Made by a program: the position numbers and the translations under genes. Shown piece by piece: positions 12,464 to 25,900 of a DNA stretch of 64,000 nt (its first letter is position 1; each line of letters begins with the position of its first letter). Source of the DNA: Alligator mississippiensis (taxonomy: Eukaryota; Chordata; Crocodylia; Alligatoridae); NCBI RefSeq assembly GCF_030867095.1, contig NC_081824.1, forward strand, positions 176,150,933-176,214,932, read 5' to 3'. The notes below the pieces were generated by a model. The model was not told where the DNA came from. It searched no databases and saw nothing but the letters and a program-made list of their open reading frames with translations.

Positions 12464-15400
12464 TTTTTCACTATATGAAAATATAGTTCATTTTCTTGGA
12501 CCCCAACGGAGCCAACCGTGTTTCAAGCCATGGTGAGCCCACAACTCAGCACTGCTCTGTGTGCATGTACTCTGGAGGACTCCCCTCACTCCCCCTAGAT
12601 CCTTGTGCTATTTAGCCCTCATTCATGACTGGAACTAGGTGTTCTTGTCATGAGTACTGGGATCCTCTGAAAATGTATTTGTGGATGAAGTCCAGCACAA
12701 CCTGGTCTGGCTTCACCTCATGGAGGGTGGGGTCACATTAATCATGTGCAACAGACTGAGAGAGAGGGTGGCAGAGGGATTCTAGATGAACTGGTTGGGG
12801 CCCCATGTTGGTTTACTAGACATTTAAAGCTGGTGAAGAAACAAGGATCATTAAAATGGGAAAGAAAGGTGCAACTCGGATGTGGGAGTGAAGAGGAAGA
12901 CTAAATGTATTCAATGTAGTGGCTCACTATAACTTGGAAAGAAGTTTCAGTGCTGAGGGAGGCACTAGCACTTAATGGGCACTAGCATACATCTAATTCA
13001 GATGGGTGCCACTAATCTGTCCTTATGGTAAATTCCCATCAGATATGTTTGTCCAGTATGGGCCATGTGTTTTATAGTCATGCTCAGCACTGATTGTGTT
13101 TAATCAGCTTCATAGCTGGTTTTCATTACTGATCACGTGATGCTTTTGGCAGCAGACAATGTATTTAATCAGGTTTCCTTGTATGTGAACATGAGACAAC
13201 TCACCCCTGCTGAGTTGGGGTGGAGAGGGAGTGAGAACTTGTATTGTATTTGAGTAAATACAGTATATCAGATCTTTTTGTTCTATATCATAAACTTCAA
13301 TCTTTATAGAAGTCTTTGGTAAACTTGTTATTGGTCTCTTCCCATTCTCCATGAACCTAAAATCCATTTAAGATTTTAACTTAAAGAAGAAGTGAATAAA
13401 GAATTAATATTATGCTAGGTATTTTAAAAAATATTACTTTAATTTGAAAACTTGGGAAATGTGCAGTAATTGGTGTATTAAACACAATACTATATAGTTG
13501 CAGGTGCTGGTTAGTGAACAATTCCTAGTCTGTTTTGTCAGGGTATGACATATCGGGGGGGAAAACGCTGTATTTAATGGGAAGCATGATGATGCTGCAT
13601 CTAAAAAATAAATAAATAAATCCCATCTTCCTTGAATTTATTGGCTATCTAAATGTTCAGTTTGAATTTGTTCATATGCATACAACCAACTATGCTGTGT
13701 AGCCTGTCCTTTGGCTCTCTTGTAACAGGTCAGATTTAGCAATGTTCCTAATAGCTGCTGCTTGATCACCCAAGTATTTTTACATTGTCAGTAATAACTT
13801 GATAATAAGTGCTCTTTGTCTGTCTTTTTTAATTCCTACTATGGTGGGGAAGATTTGTCTATTATATGTTGGCATAAAACTAAAACAAAGTTAGCTTCTC
13901 CACTTTGCTATTTATATTTAGTCTTTTCACTATGACAGACTAACTGCTTTAACTTTTGGTTTTCTTAATCTAGTGAAATGTGGTACAAGGTGACCATTAT
14001 AATTCCAAACTATTTTTAATTGAAACAGACTATACTTTGAACAGGTCCACCACAGCATCTTCTAATTTAAACTTTGCATCTAAACTGTCTAGGAAGCACT
14101 ATAAAATATTTTCTAAACAGAATATTAAACTAAATCTGGAGTGAAGTTTGGCAGAGTGAATGACTACAGCTTGCAGGTAACCAAGAAGCATCACAAGTGT
14201 AATTAGAATGTTTCTCCACCAGATATGTCCCAATTAATGTTTATAAGGAATGAGTCTCGTGCAGACATTGGGGGTGAAGAGGAATGCTCATACATACATA
14301 AATCTCTTCTTTTAAAAAGTAGATGGACTAATCTGATTTACTGGATTAACTTTTTTTTATTGAGGAATGTTTCTTCAGCTCTTCTGGGCTGACGGTATAT
14401 TTTGGATAGGTTTAGTAATTGGATTAAACATGTAACACTTGCACTTTGTACACTCACATTACAAAAGTGCACTTCACTTTCATTTTATGCCAACTCTCTA
14501 TAGAAAAACTAGTGTGGTTTCTTTCCTGTTAGGTGTTGCAGCTGACATGCAAGCCTGAGCTAAACGTATCCATGTGAAGAAGCTTTAACTTGCCAAATGT
14601 TTTTGATAAACTTAGTATTTTCGAAAAACCAACTTGTATCTCTAACTGTCTCTGAACTTAACTCAGACTTCAGCTTTATGCATAAGCTGGGTCTGATCCC
14701 AGACAAAGTAGGTACTGAAAGTACTACATTCTTGATACTTTGTTTGGAGTTGATCTGGGTGCTCATTGTTAAAATAAGGTTTGTTGGAAGCACCAATAGT
14801 GTACATGCAGGGCCACTTGGTGGCCCTCAGGCTGCATGCTCCCACGGGCTTACGTTGTGGTCCCTAGGCTCCTGGCCAGCCGGGGGGTGTGGTAGGGTAG
14901 CAGTGGGTAGAGATTTTGCGTGGGGCACTGGTTGAGGGGAGGGGTGTCTATGGGGTGCTCAGCCCAGGGGGGCCATGGCTTACCTGGTGCAGCCTGTAGC
15001 TCCCAGCTGCCTAGAAATCAGACTGCCCTAGTCTGATGCAGTGGTTTTTTTTTCCAACTTGAATGACCATGCAAAGATGCATTGGGTGCAAGGAACACAA
15101 GCAGCAACGTTTTGCTGGTTAAAGGGTACGTGGCCCAAAGCTTTGAAAAACACTGGTCTAATGGGTTAATCATAGCCCAGAATGACTCCAGTATAAATGC
15201 TAACTGTTCAAGCATTTTTGTTTTGTTTTTTTGGCTGATTTTTTTGCCATCCCGTCTTTGCAAATGTTTTCCGTTTCTAGTAGTCATGTTCTCAGTATCT
15301 GGTGCATATATGCAGACCGTCCTGCCTCTATCATGCATCTGGAAGTTGCTTAAGGATTAGGGTTGCCAGTGCGCTGTAAATATACAGACACATTGTTTAA

Positions 15401-16313
15401 AAAACAAACAAAAACAAAAAAATACCCCACAATGCCAGTCTATAAAAATCTTTAAAAAGTAGTCTTTTTCCATAAAAACAGAGCCACAACAGTATTAAGC
15501 TCCGTCAAGAAAGAAGCAGAAACAGCATTGAAAGATGGACTGCGCACAGTGGTGCCACCTGCTCTCTGAGCAAGAGCGCAAACCCCTGCATTGAGCTCTT
15601 ATGAGGGGATGCCACTCATGGAAGCCTGCTAAACCCCTTGCCTACCTATTTCCTTCCCCCCCCCCCCCAATGTGCTGCCACTGAGCCCTTCTGACAGCCC
15701 TCTGCCTCTGACAGCCACCTGCATCAAAGGTACAGGGATGGGGGCAGCACAGCAGGGACAGAGCTGCATCATCTTTGGATGACAAAGGCACTGAGTGGGA
15801 GTCTACATCAGGACAGAGGGGTTGTGGGGGGGCAGGCTGTGTGGGGGTCAGAGGGGCTTGGTAGTCCAGTTAAGCATAGGCATGCCAGATTGTAAAGGTA
15901 GCTTTTCTCCTATGCTGTGTGAGTTTTGCATGATTAAAGGAAGATTATTTATTTAATTCTAGTCTGTCCTAAAGTTTTGTTTATGGCTGTTTTAAACCTG
16001 TTAACTACTTGCAGATTTGAAATGGAGAACTTAGATATGTATATGCATGCTTAGGCCTTTCAGAACAATAAATTACAGATGAATTGAGGCCTACACAGGA
16101 TTATGTAATATATCTGTTTTAAAATTTGATGGATGCCTTGCTGCCAGCAGCAGAATTGTAGGTCACCTGGAGGTATTCCACATCAATATACATTTAAATA
16201 GATCAAGGGACAGGAGTTTTAAAGTGGATCACATTGTATCAAATTAAAGTTAAATTTGTGTACTCTGTAAAAATGAGTTATGGTTGTGACAAATGGAGTG
16301 CTTACAGATGTAG

Positions 16314-16590
16314 GGGGAAAAAACAGTGCTTTACTTTCAAATCAGCGTCCCCCCACACTGAGTGCAGCACAAGCCCAGATGAGGAATCATGCCAGTTTGA
16401 CCTGGTTCCCCAGTGTCTGTACAGCTCATCTGCTTCAGTGGGGCTTTTGGCATTTTTATCTAATAGCTGATTGAATCAACTATTAGATAAGTGCCAAAAG
16501 CCCCGCTGAAGCAGATGAGCTGTACAGACACTGGGGGGCTGGGTCAAACTGGCGTAGTTCCCCTTCTGGTAAAGTGTTGTTCTGGTTTTT
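16314..16590. mobile_element. Hairpin (foldback) MITE, copy 1
   Basis: The core 16391-16553 is a near-perfect palindrome centred near 16472. Left-arm words such as CTGTACAGCTCATCTGCTTC and GGGGCTTTTGGCA recur as reverse complements in the right arm, leaving almost no loop (centre near GATTGAATC). Outer arms extend to AAAAACAGTGCTTTAC on the left and GTAAAGTGTTG on the right. No coding capacity. The same architecture recurs at 20402-20672, so this is a dispersed family rather than a local inversion. Confidence 0.8.
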
Positions 16591-16617
16591 GTTCTTCTCT
16601 GCCATGTCTGTCATCAC

Positions 16618-17092
16618 CAGGGTTGTGCAAAGCTTTGGTCCCTGATTCGATTCAGTGGCCGAATATCCAAATCAAATCAGAAGACCCTTTAATCTCTCTG
16701 ATTTTGAATTGGAACCGTCCGAATTGATTCAGACATAGAAAAAACATTTAAAACTGTATCTACATACCTCAAGGTTTGCGCCTCCCAGCCCTAGCTCAGC
16801 GACTGGTGCCTCCTGGGTCAGGGGTGGTACCCAGGGTCCACCCACAACTGATCACAGAGCTAGGGGGGTGCAGGCCCTCCCCTGCGTGCTCCCCGGCAGA
16901 CCTGGAAGTAGACTGGAAGTACTTCTGGTCCACTTCCAGTTTTGCTGTCAAGTACATGGGCTGCTGAGCGCTGCCGCCCCCCTCCCCCCCCCCCAATTGA
17001 ATTGGGGACAGTGATCCAAATCGGGGACAGTGATTAAATACATCGATTTGGGCTGAATTCAAATTAAATAGAGCCTGCTTTGCACACCCTTA
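16618..17092. mobile_element. hAT-type non-autonomous element (GTGCAAAG ends)
   Basis: Ends are CAGGGTTGTGCAAAGC at the left and GCTTTGCACACCCTTA at the right, an imperfect terminal inverted repeat. The flanks are GTCATCAC (16610-16617) and GTCAGCAC (17093-17100), an 8-bp target duplication with one mismatch. The interior is GC-rich with a C/G run near 16978 and has internal inverted segments. No transposase. Confidence 0.75.
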
Positions 17093-17735
17093 GTCAGCAC
17101 CTGTACTGTTTAAAAAAAAAAGGTGGAGGGTACATCCTCTCCCTTCCCCTGTTCCCCTCCCCTTTTTTGAATTGACAGGTTATGGAGTTGCATGTTAAGT
17201 AGTGGAGTTAAATATTTAGGATATGATGTTCTAAGGTCTCTGAAGTGTCTAGCAAATTGTAAAATACTGTGCCAAAGATGACACTTATTCAAACTATTCT
17301 GTTCTATGACTTTCTGTAGTAGCTGGAATGACCAGCATTTGACCTGCTAGGGTTTTCAGATCTAAAGCTTTTAGAATAGCTTAATGTTGTACAAGCCTCT
17401 AAGCGGTCTAAATTCTTTACTGAATGCTTTTTGGGATTAATTTTTACAGAATTGTGTGCCAGACTTGCTTTTTTGTTTTTTGGGGGTTTTTTTATGCATA
17501 GATTTTGTTTTATCAACCTCTACTGAATTATTAGATTAAACCAGCTTTTTCTGACTTTAGTTCTAAATTTGAACAAAGAACCTGGAATTCCCCAGCTTCC
17601 TAGAAAATGTTTTAGTTGACAATGTAAAAAGAATTCTGTACCCTTTCAGTTTTTAGAATGTTTCAAACAGTGCTAGTCCTTCATAAAACTTGTACTTAAT
17701 GTCTTTGTTTCAGTAGACTATTTAACAATTTTTAA

Positions 17736-18002
<267 letters not shown>

Positions 18003-18172
18003 TAACATTTTTCAGTTTGGTTCTGAAAAGAGTCATAATTGTGGGTATTTTGAATTATTATTTCCTTATGCATTCTTTTGAAACAACTTTCTGTAAGTAA
18101 TTTTGAAACACTTTATGCTACTTTGAATATGAAGTGTTCTTGCTTTTAGTAACTGACTAAAATGTTTTAACA

Positions 18173-19418
18173 TGGTGGTTCTCAGCCTTTATATACTTAA
18201 GGCAGCCCTCATTAGACATAAGGCATACATACCTCCATAACTAGAGGTGCACCAATAGATCAGTCCATATTATATTGGCACCGATTAAAAAAAAAAAAAA
18301 AAGTTGACATCATCAGTAATTGGCTCTTGGTTGAAGTGGCTTATAATGTTGCTGATAAAATCCTGCATGCATACACCCAACCGTAGCATGGATGCGGCCA
18401 GGAGAGCAGCCTGGCAGCGTGGAGAGCAACATCCAGCTGGTAAGTCTGTGGAGGAGGACGGGGCTTGGAGGAGGGAAGTGCCATGAAGGGGGCAGATCAA
18501 GGTAACCCCCGGTGAGGGGGGAAGTGGGGCTGGGGCAGGGCATGGGACAGAGCTGCGTTTGGGGGGCACAGGAAGGTGGGGGTGGGCTCTGGCTACTCTG
18601 TGCACCCCTGAGGGAGGTATGGGGGGGCATGTGCCGCCCAGATCTGCATGCATGGTGAGAGTGGGCAGCCTGCTGTACACTTGGGGCTGGAGGCTGCGCC
18701 AGCCTCTTCCCGGTGGGAGCTGTGCCAGGACTGAGCATGGGGTGGGTAGTGGTGGTGCTGGGTGGAGAGGCTATGGCAAACTTTGGGGTGGCTATCACCC
18801 CCCCCCCCCCCCCATTGCTGCCACTGACTGCCCCAAGACCAGCCCCTCACTGGGAAGAGGCTGGTGCAACCCCAGCCTTTAGTGTATAGCAGGCAGCCCA
18901 CCTTTTGCTCCTCACACAGATCGAGGGGGGCACATGCTCCCCCTCTCCCCCCGCCTTCCCCAGTGGTGTGCGCAGGAACAGGAAGGTGCACACCGCACTG
19001 CCCCCATGTGCCCCCTGGAGGGTCTAAGGCTCTGTCCCATGCCCTGCCCCAGCTCTACTCCCTCCCTTACTGTGGGTGCCCTCCATCTGCCTGCCCCACC
19101 CCCTTCCCCTCAACAGACTAACCAGCTGTACACTGCTCTCCAAGCTGCCAGGCTGCATATTGGCAATCTGGTTGGTATCAGCCAATATGGCTAGCTAATA
19201 ATCAGCTATCGGTATCTTTATCATTGCACCCCTATCCATGAACTGAGCAGCACCCTGTTTCAAAAACTAACTTTTATTTATCACAGTGCTTACTTTCTAG
19301 CAAAGGAGCCAGGCAGTGGGGATAGGGAGAACAGCCCGGCATGGATGAACCTGTGCTTATCTCCTCACACCTCAACACCTTTCAAAGGATCTTGGGTCAT
19401 CCTGGTTGAGAATCACTG
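18173..19418. mobile_element. Outer hAT element, perfect 8-bp TSD
   Basis: The left end is TGGTGGTTCTCAGCC and the right end GGTTGAGAATCACTG, which is its imperfect inverse. Flanks are TTTTAACA at 18165-18172 and 19419-19426, a perfect 8-bp target duplication. The ends match the common hAT end type CAGTGGTTCTCAACC. The element's own sequence is about 70 bases on the left and 180 on the right; the remainder is a second insertion. Confidence 0.85.
18242..19234. mobile_element. hAT-type element nested inside another hAT
   Basis: Ends TAGAGGTGCACCAAT and, inverted from the right, TAGGGGTGCAATGAT. The flanks TCCATAAC (18234-18241) and TCCATGAA (19235-19242) agree at six of eight bases, consistent with a decayed 8-bp duplication. 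The interior is a GC-rich block with long C runs (near 18800) and no transposase. Long proline/glycine-rich open frames here are low-complexity by-products. Confidence 0.7.
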
Positions 19419-19538
19419 TTTTAACAAGTGACTCCATTGTGGGCTTTATTCAAATTTCATAACTTAGACTTAACCTCCTTTTCTTGAATTGTCAGAGTAT
19501 AATGCACATTGCAGGATGGCTATGCACTCTCCTAATAA

Positions 19539-19691
<153 letters not shown>

Positions 19692-20401
19692 TAGCTGCAT
19701 TTTCCATGTCAGTAACACAGTTGTGTTTAGATTTTGGCTTGGGATCTGAGTTTAAGGGAATACCCAGACATTTACATCCTAACGTGATTACTTTCTTGGA
19801 TCAATCAGAGTCAACAAAATACCAAGAACAGTCTGATTTTTCTTAACAAGATAACTCAACCCTCCCCTTTATTCTATTCCTTCTTTTCTTCCTCCTTCTC
19901 CCCACACTCATTGGTGCCACGTGTAGAAAATTTACTCTGTTTAGCAAGCTGTTATCCTCTGGTTTAAATTTAGTTAAAATGTCTCTTTCCCGTTGTAGGT
20001 AGTATTTTAATCACTAATTTAAATGGAACCATGGAAAATATTTAGAATTTTAATGGGTTTGTCTATTTGTTCAACCTGTCCTCTTTGCTCTGTTCTCCTT
20101 TACATTCCTTGCCCAAGATGAGTGATCTTGTATTATCCTGCCGTGTTTGGTACATCCTGATATGGTATCATGATCATCTCCCCTGGCTCTTTTGCCCTAC
20201 TCCCTTTTTCAGTCGGTCTGTTTAATGTGAGGCACATCTTTTAAATCTGATGTTAATTCTTATAAAACTGTCCCTGTAGATGTAAGTAGTTTCCTGATTG
20301 TAGGATAAAAACATTTTCATAGGCACTACTTGGGTCATAAAGTCCAGTTGCCTGTGATATCAAGTATCCACGGCTGCTAACAGACGTGGAAAAATATCAA
20401 A

Positions 20402-20672
20402 CCAAAAAAGAGTTTTACTTTAAGCACATCATGTCCCTGCACCGAGCACAGCACATGCTCAGAAGAGGCATCACGTTATTTTGACCTGGCTTGCCTTAAC
20501 GTCTGTAGGAATTACCTGCTTCAGTATGGCTTTTTGGTGCTTTTATTTAATAGCTGATTGAATTAGTTATTAGATAAAAGCACCAAAAAGCCCCACTAAA
20601 GCTCCCAATCTCTACAGATGCTGGGGAGCTAGGTCGAACTAATGCACTTCTAGTAAAGCACTGTTTTTTGTG
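20402..20672. mobile_element. Hairpin (foldback) MITE, copy 2
   Basis: Same layout as 16314-16590: an outer AAAAAAGAGTTTTACTTT, a core palindrome about 20481-20640 with TTTTTGGTGCTTTTAT mirrored by ATAAAAGCACCAAAAA, centre GCTGATTGAATTAG, and outer AGTAAAGCACTGTTTTTTG. The two copies differ by many substitutions, so they are independent old insertions of one family. Confidence 0.78.
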
Positions 20673-22076
20673 TTGGTTTTTTTCCATGCCAGTCACCAGC
20701 CTTCACAAATAAACAATTTTGCAGAGGGTCTACCAGAACTTTCAACTTTAATTCCTCTTCTGTGTCATAGCCAAAAGGCACCTGAAAATTGATATAGAAA
20801 AGTCTGTTCTTTTTTTTGTGCGTGTCCAGGTGACTTGTAACCTGTTTACTTTTCCAGGGGTTTGCAAAAGTAAGAGTGATCTGTTCAGATGTTTGCTGCA
20901 CTTTTTACTTTAAAAGTTACTTCTGTCCTGTGATTAAATCTTCCTCTTTCCTATTTAACCTTGGATAATTTTACCATAACCTTTGATTTAAACCCATATA
21001 AGGACTATGGCTTCCATTGAAGAAACTTGGCTCAGAAAAAGAGAACCTTGCAACTATATACTATGCTAATACGAAGGACAGTTTCTCTCCCAAACTGGGA
21101 AGCCCCTGGGCATTCCTGTTCAGATTCCTAGGTCTGGATTATCAGAGTCGGAGCAGATTTTTGTTGTTTCTTAGTATAGGTTTTTTATAATGACACATTA
21201 AATTTTCTTCCAGACTTGGCACTGGTTTTAAAATAAACCAACAAATACCGCCCTGCAATCTTTATCTGAACTAATCAAATTGATTTTTGCAAGCGTATAA
21301 ACCAGGAATCAGTCTAGATAGAAAAATTTGGGAGCCAACTGTCAGCACAAAGATAACAATAAATCTTGAAAACTAGGAACCTGTCACTTTGCTTTGTAAG
21401 TTTGAGCAGTTGAAGGAAAGAAGTTAGTCCAGTTTAAATGCTTAGTCATAATAGCCTGGTCTTCAGGGAAGGAATCTTGACCTATTTGTAGGTGCAATCT
21501 TTCAGTTCCTTAGAACCTGGTATACAACTGGGCTTCCTTTTTTACAAAGGACAATAGCTCCATCTTGATATCAAAGATTGTTTCCATAGAAGTGTATCAT
21601 TTCTAGGCAATTCTCTCATTTCTGTATACTTTCTCTACATTTTTGTTTTGCTTGTTTAAAAATCTGGGGTATGGGGGGGGGATAAGAACTTTGGGATGGC
21701 TTTTCTTCAGTTTAAAACTCAAATCTGCTTGATAGTCCTGGTACTAAATCATAAAATAACTTGTACTATTTTTTTGGAATGTCACTTCATTTTAAATAGC
21801 TCAGGCTTCATGTAGAGACCTTGACTGAAATGGTTCAAATTGAGTAGACTACAAGTCTAATGATTTAAAGAATGGCTTTCCAGTATTACTAAGTCCCATA
21901 AATGTGTACTGTATGGATTTACACAGCAACAAAGAAAAACATTCAAAAGATTCATGCCCATAGATAAACATGTGAGCCTGGGAAAACTGGTTTTCACTAG
22001 GCTTTCAGGTTTTAATTTAACAACAAATGAGCTTTTTTTTTTTTTTCTTGGAATAAGTTGACAGTATTCTAATATT

Positions 22077-22990
22077 TTATAAAAGTCTGTCTGTCTGTCA
22101 TGACAGACAGACAATCAGTGCGAGTAAGTTTTTGGACAGGAGGTGGTGGCATGGCATGGTGGAGTGCCACCATGATGGCGGGGACATGGGGGATGGAGTG
22201 GTGGGGTAAGGGCAGCACAACTAGCCTTGCGCCCCCCCCCCCCCCAAGGCAGTAGTAACAGAGCGAATGGAAGTGGGGGGGAGACCAGCAGTGCTGGCCT
22301 TGCCTCCCTTGCCCTGCTCGCTGCAGGTGGCGTTGGTGAAGCAGAGGTAGGGGCTGAGGCCACCAGAGCTGGTCTCTTTTCCCCCCTCCTTGCTTCTTGG
22401 AGGTGGTGGCGGCAGTGCCGTGGGGGGAAATGGGGTTGGGACACTGGTGGGGGGTGAGGCCACCAGCACTGGCCTCAGCCTGCCCCTCCCCCCTTGTGTT
22501 GTCACTGCCTGCGGGGCTGACAGCATTGGGGGGAGGGGAGGGGAGGAGTTGGCCTGGGCCCAACGGAAGGGGGATGGGCAGAAACTGCTCTGCTGCAGCA
22601 GTGAGAGGGAGCAGCAGGCTGCCTGGCCTGAGGGGGAGGGGAGAACTGGGCCCATTCTCCCCTCCCCTCCCCCTCTCCTGTGTTGGCCTTGAGCCCACAC
22701 CTCCCATCGCCATGTTGCTGCCAGGTCGGCCCTGGGCCTTCTGCTTCCCCCCACCCTCCTGCCACAGGTGAGTCAGCTTCTCCCTACCCTCGGGGCCCAG
22801 TCCTCCCCAACATGGGGCCCAGACCTGCTCCTCCCCTCCCCCTGCTGCTGCAGTGGGGAATGAGGGAGCAGGCCTCAATCCGAAGTAGCAGGAGGAAGAA
22901 GGGAGTACAGGGCTCTGTCCCCGCCTGCTTTCCCACTCCCTCTCCCTTCCCCCCCACCCCCGTCATTCTTTACGGGCAATTGGCTAGTCA
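22077..22990. repeat. GC-rich low-complexity block with a short perfect stem-loop
   Basis: A block of G/C runs (C run near 22230; GGGGAGGGGAGGGG near 22530) starts just after a perfect palindromic word, GTCTGTCTGTC-ATGA-CAGACAGAC, at about 22086-22113. Similar TTTTATAAAA words lie on both sides (about 22076 and 22993), which could be a target duplication. I suspect a non-autonomous transposon but cannot name a family. Several overlapping proline/glycine-rich open frames on both strands are compositional artefacts. Confidence 0.45.
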
Positions 22991-25900
22991 TTTTTATAAA
23001 AAGTATAAATCGGTGCACATTAATTGAATCATTGTGTTTTAAAGTAGACTTTTCTATAATTCTTCAGCTGCTGCTGGCAGTATTTCTTTGGACTGTTTGG
23101 AACAGCTGGTATGCAGTTTAAACCTGATCAACATACAGCAGAGCCAAGTAGGGATTTCACTGTGGCATAAATGTGGCAGTGGATTTTTAGGTATTCATTT
23201 AACTTAAAATTCAGTTAATTGGAATAATTTCATTGGAGAAATTGTTTTGGACATCCAGCTTTGGACTGTAGGGCCCTGTCCCCGCAAGCACCAAAGTGCT
23301 CTCTGTGGCTTTTGAGATGCTGATAAAAGCACACGGTGCATTAAAAGTCCAAAAAAAAAAGAAAAGGGGGGGGGTGCACATGGCTACAGCACGCATTGCC
23401 CAAAACCGAAGCCTGGCTGGCCAGAGCCACATTCTGGCTGCCAGCCAGGCTCCACATGCCCAGATCACTGCTGCAACAGCCCCAGGAGGTCCCCAAGACC
23501 CCACGTAAGGCTGCTTGAGCCAGGTTGCACGTCAGCCCAAGCCTCCCTTGCACCACCCAGGACAATTTGCCGCCTGCCAGAGTGCACATGCAGGGGCATT
23601 CCCTGGGGACAGATGGCAGTAGCACAACTATGTGCTGCTACTATTTGTTCCCAGGGCAGTGCACATGCACGCTTGAGGGAATGCACCCTACGTGGGTAGT
23701 TGGGATACCAAAGTTAAGGATTTACCTCAATAGTTCTACCTCAAGCAAAAGAACATCAGGAAAGTAGTATTGCCACCTTTTTATCTCTGTCAAAAAATGT
23801 GTTCTCTTGCATTTTAGTAACCACATGCCTAGAAGGAGGAAGGCCCTCTTTCAGCCCTTCAGAATACTGCAGGGGGGAGAGGATGTGGATAGGGTAGTAG
23901 TCTCCCTTTTTGGTGTGCAAGGGCAAGGAAAGAGAGGAGTCAGCAGAAATTGAGGGGAGGGCATAAGAAAATTACAAGCTTGCTTTTAGATAAAAGATGA
24001 ACCAAAAAATGTCCCACACAGTAGTAGTTTTATCCTCCCTGACATGTGCTGGAAGCGTAAGATGCCATGAAGGATTAAGGAACACTCCTCTAATGTCCTT
24101 TCCAAATCCTTTTTTTTTTTTCCAGGAGCCAGTAAGGGCATTCAGGCCAGGAGTAATTAGGGAGTCTCATTACTTCTAGTCCTTTGTGCAGAAGCAAAAG
24201 CAAAGGGATGAGTTGGAGTAGAACCAGTTGGTGTACCATGTAGCCCTTGGGCCTATGCTCCCTTTCTACCAAGACCTATGTCTAAAGATGCCATTTCTAC
24301 CAGGTTCTGGCTTTTGTCTCATACAAAACTTACCTGCTTGAGCCAAAAATATTTCTTGCCTCAAGACGTGTGTCCATAATGGGAGTAAAGGGGTCTGGGT
24401 TGGAGCAGGTTTGCTGCTTGGTGATCCCATAGCACCCATTGCCATTGGAACTTTTTGGCTGATTCATTTTGTGGAGCAGGTCTGCTACACCAGCTTTCTT
24501 TTGGTCTAATCTGCACTGCATTGGTTGTTTACTCTGTTATTTAGTCAAGTCCAGTGTTTGTCACTTGCACCACCTCCTTGGCTTGGTTTCCATCAGATCT
24601 TGTATAACTTGATGAAGGGGGGACTTGTGTGAAATCTTCACAGGGCCTTCAGTTCTATGGTTGGTCCCTTAGTTTAAACGCTCTGTTTACCATGTGTCAG
24701 TACTCCCCTTCATTGATGTCCCCGAGGCTTCTTGTTGCCATGTTGATAGCTTGATACTTCTTCTTTCAGCTCCTTTTACGTATCTTGAGGCTTGGACCCC
24801 CTGCCTCCCCCAATTCTGAGGCCTCTCAGTACTGAACACCCAGGGTTCACATGCTGCATATGTGTACAATGGGTTGGCATGGTTTAAAGAATGGAGCAAT
24901 ATCTGCAGCAATGCAGTAAATGTGTTCATTTCTTTGAATTGTTTATTCTTTGCTTGGACCTCTTGGCTGTATCTGCAAATTTTGAACCAAGCATTCAGAC
25001 ATTGAAGGGAGCACTGCCAAGTTCTTAAGACATCTTCTTCAGACTGTTAATCTAGCATGAGGCTGGCATGGAGTATTTCAGTGGAAGACTCTCGATACAT
25101 AAGGCAGTGTTGGCTCTTACCACAGCAGGCCAGGAACCCTCGGCCACTTGCACTGCTATAGAACCAATTCTGTAGCTCTGTCATGTTGCCTGACGTGTAC
25201 CTGCCAGAAACTCTAGGATGCTCAGCTTCAAAAATTAATCAGGGCTGCATATGTAAAACCTGAAGTAAATAAACTTCCTTTTTAAAATAAATGACTATTT
25301 TAAATGTTTCTTTGAAAAACTAGATCATGTGCATGCTCCTAAAAATATATATATACTTTTTAAGAAGCTTGTCTCTCTGTTAGATATTGGTCAGATATCC
25401 CTTTTAAGAACTTCTTATTCTTCAAAATAAAACCCAAACTATCGGAACCCATCTCTAAATCTTTAATTATATCAGCTTTATAAAAAGTGAGAAGGATAGC
25501 AGATGTGTTAAATGCTCAAAATAAGAAGTGGATGTGAGCATTCAGCACATTTTTGGTGGCAGATCTTGCCCTCTTTTTCTCTTCTCCAACCCCTTCAAAC
25601 TGCTTTTCAGGTGTCCCTGGAGTCATGGATTGTGAATACCTACTTATGATGCTGCCTCAGTGTGTTTTAAAATGGTAACAACACAAACCATGGAATCCTG
25701 TTGGAATTTGGAGCTTGCCTAATGGAACAAGGTAGGTGCCTTTTTTACTATATTGCGTATTTTTGCATAGTTTATTTTTTAAATATTGCCCTCTGGGATA
25801 TACAATAAAAACTTTGCAAAACCGCATAACATAGTAAACAAAAGGCACTTAACTTATCCCATTAAGCTGGCTCCAGTGTGCTAAAATCCTTATATCGCAC

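Noticed and set aside
18313..18798. 161-codon open frame on the - strand
   Set aside because: Low-complexity Pro/Ser/His composition inside a nested hAT element; overlapping open frames on both strands.
22069..22878. 269-codon proline/glycine-rich open frame on the - strand
   Set aside because: It lies in a GC-rich low-complexity intron block where several frames on both strands are open at once, and shows no domain.
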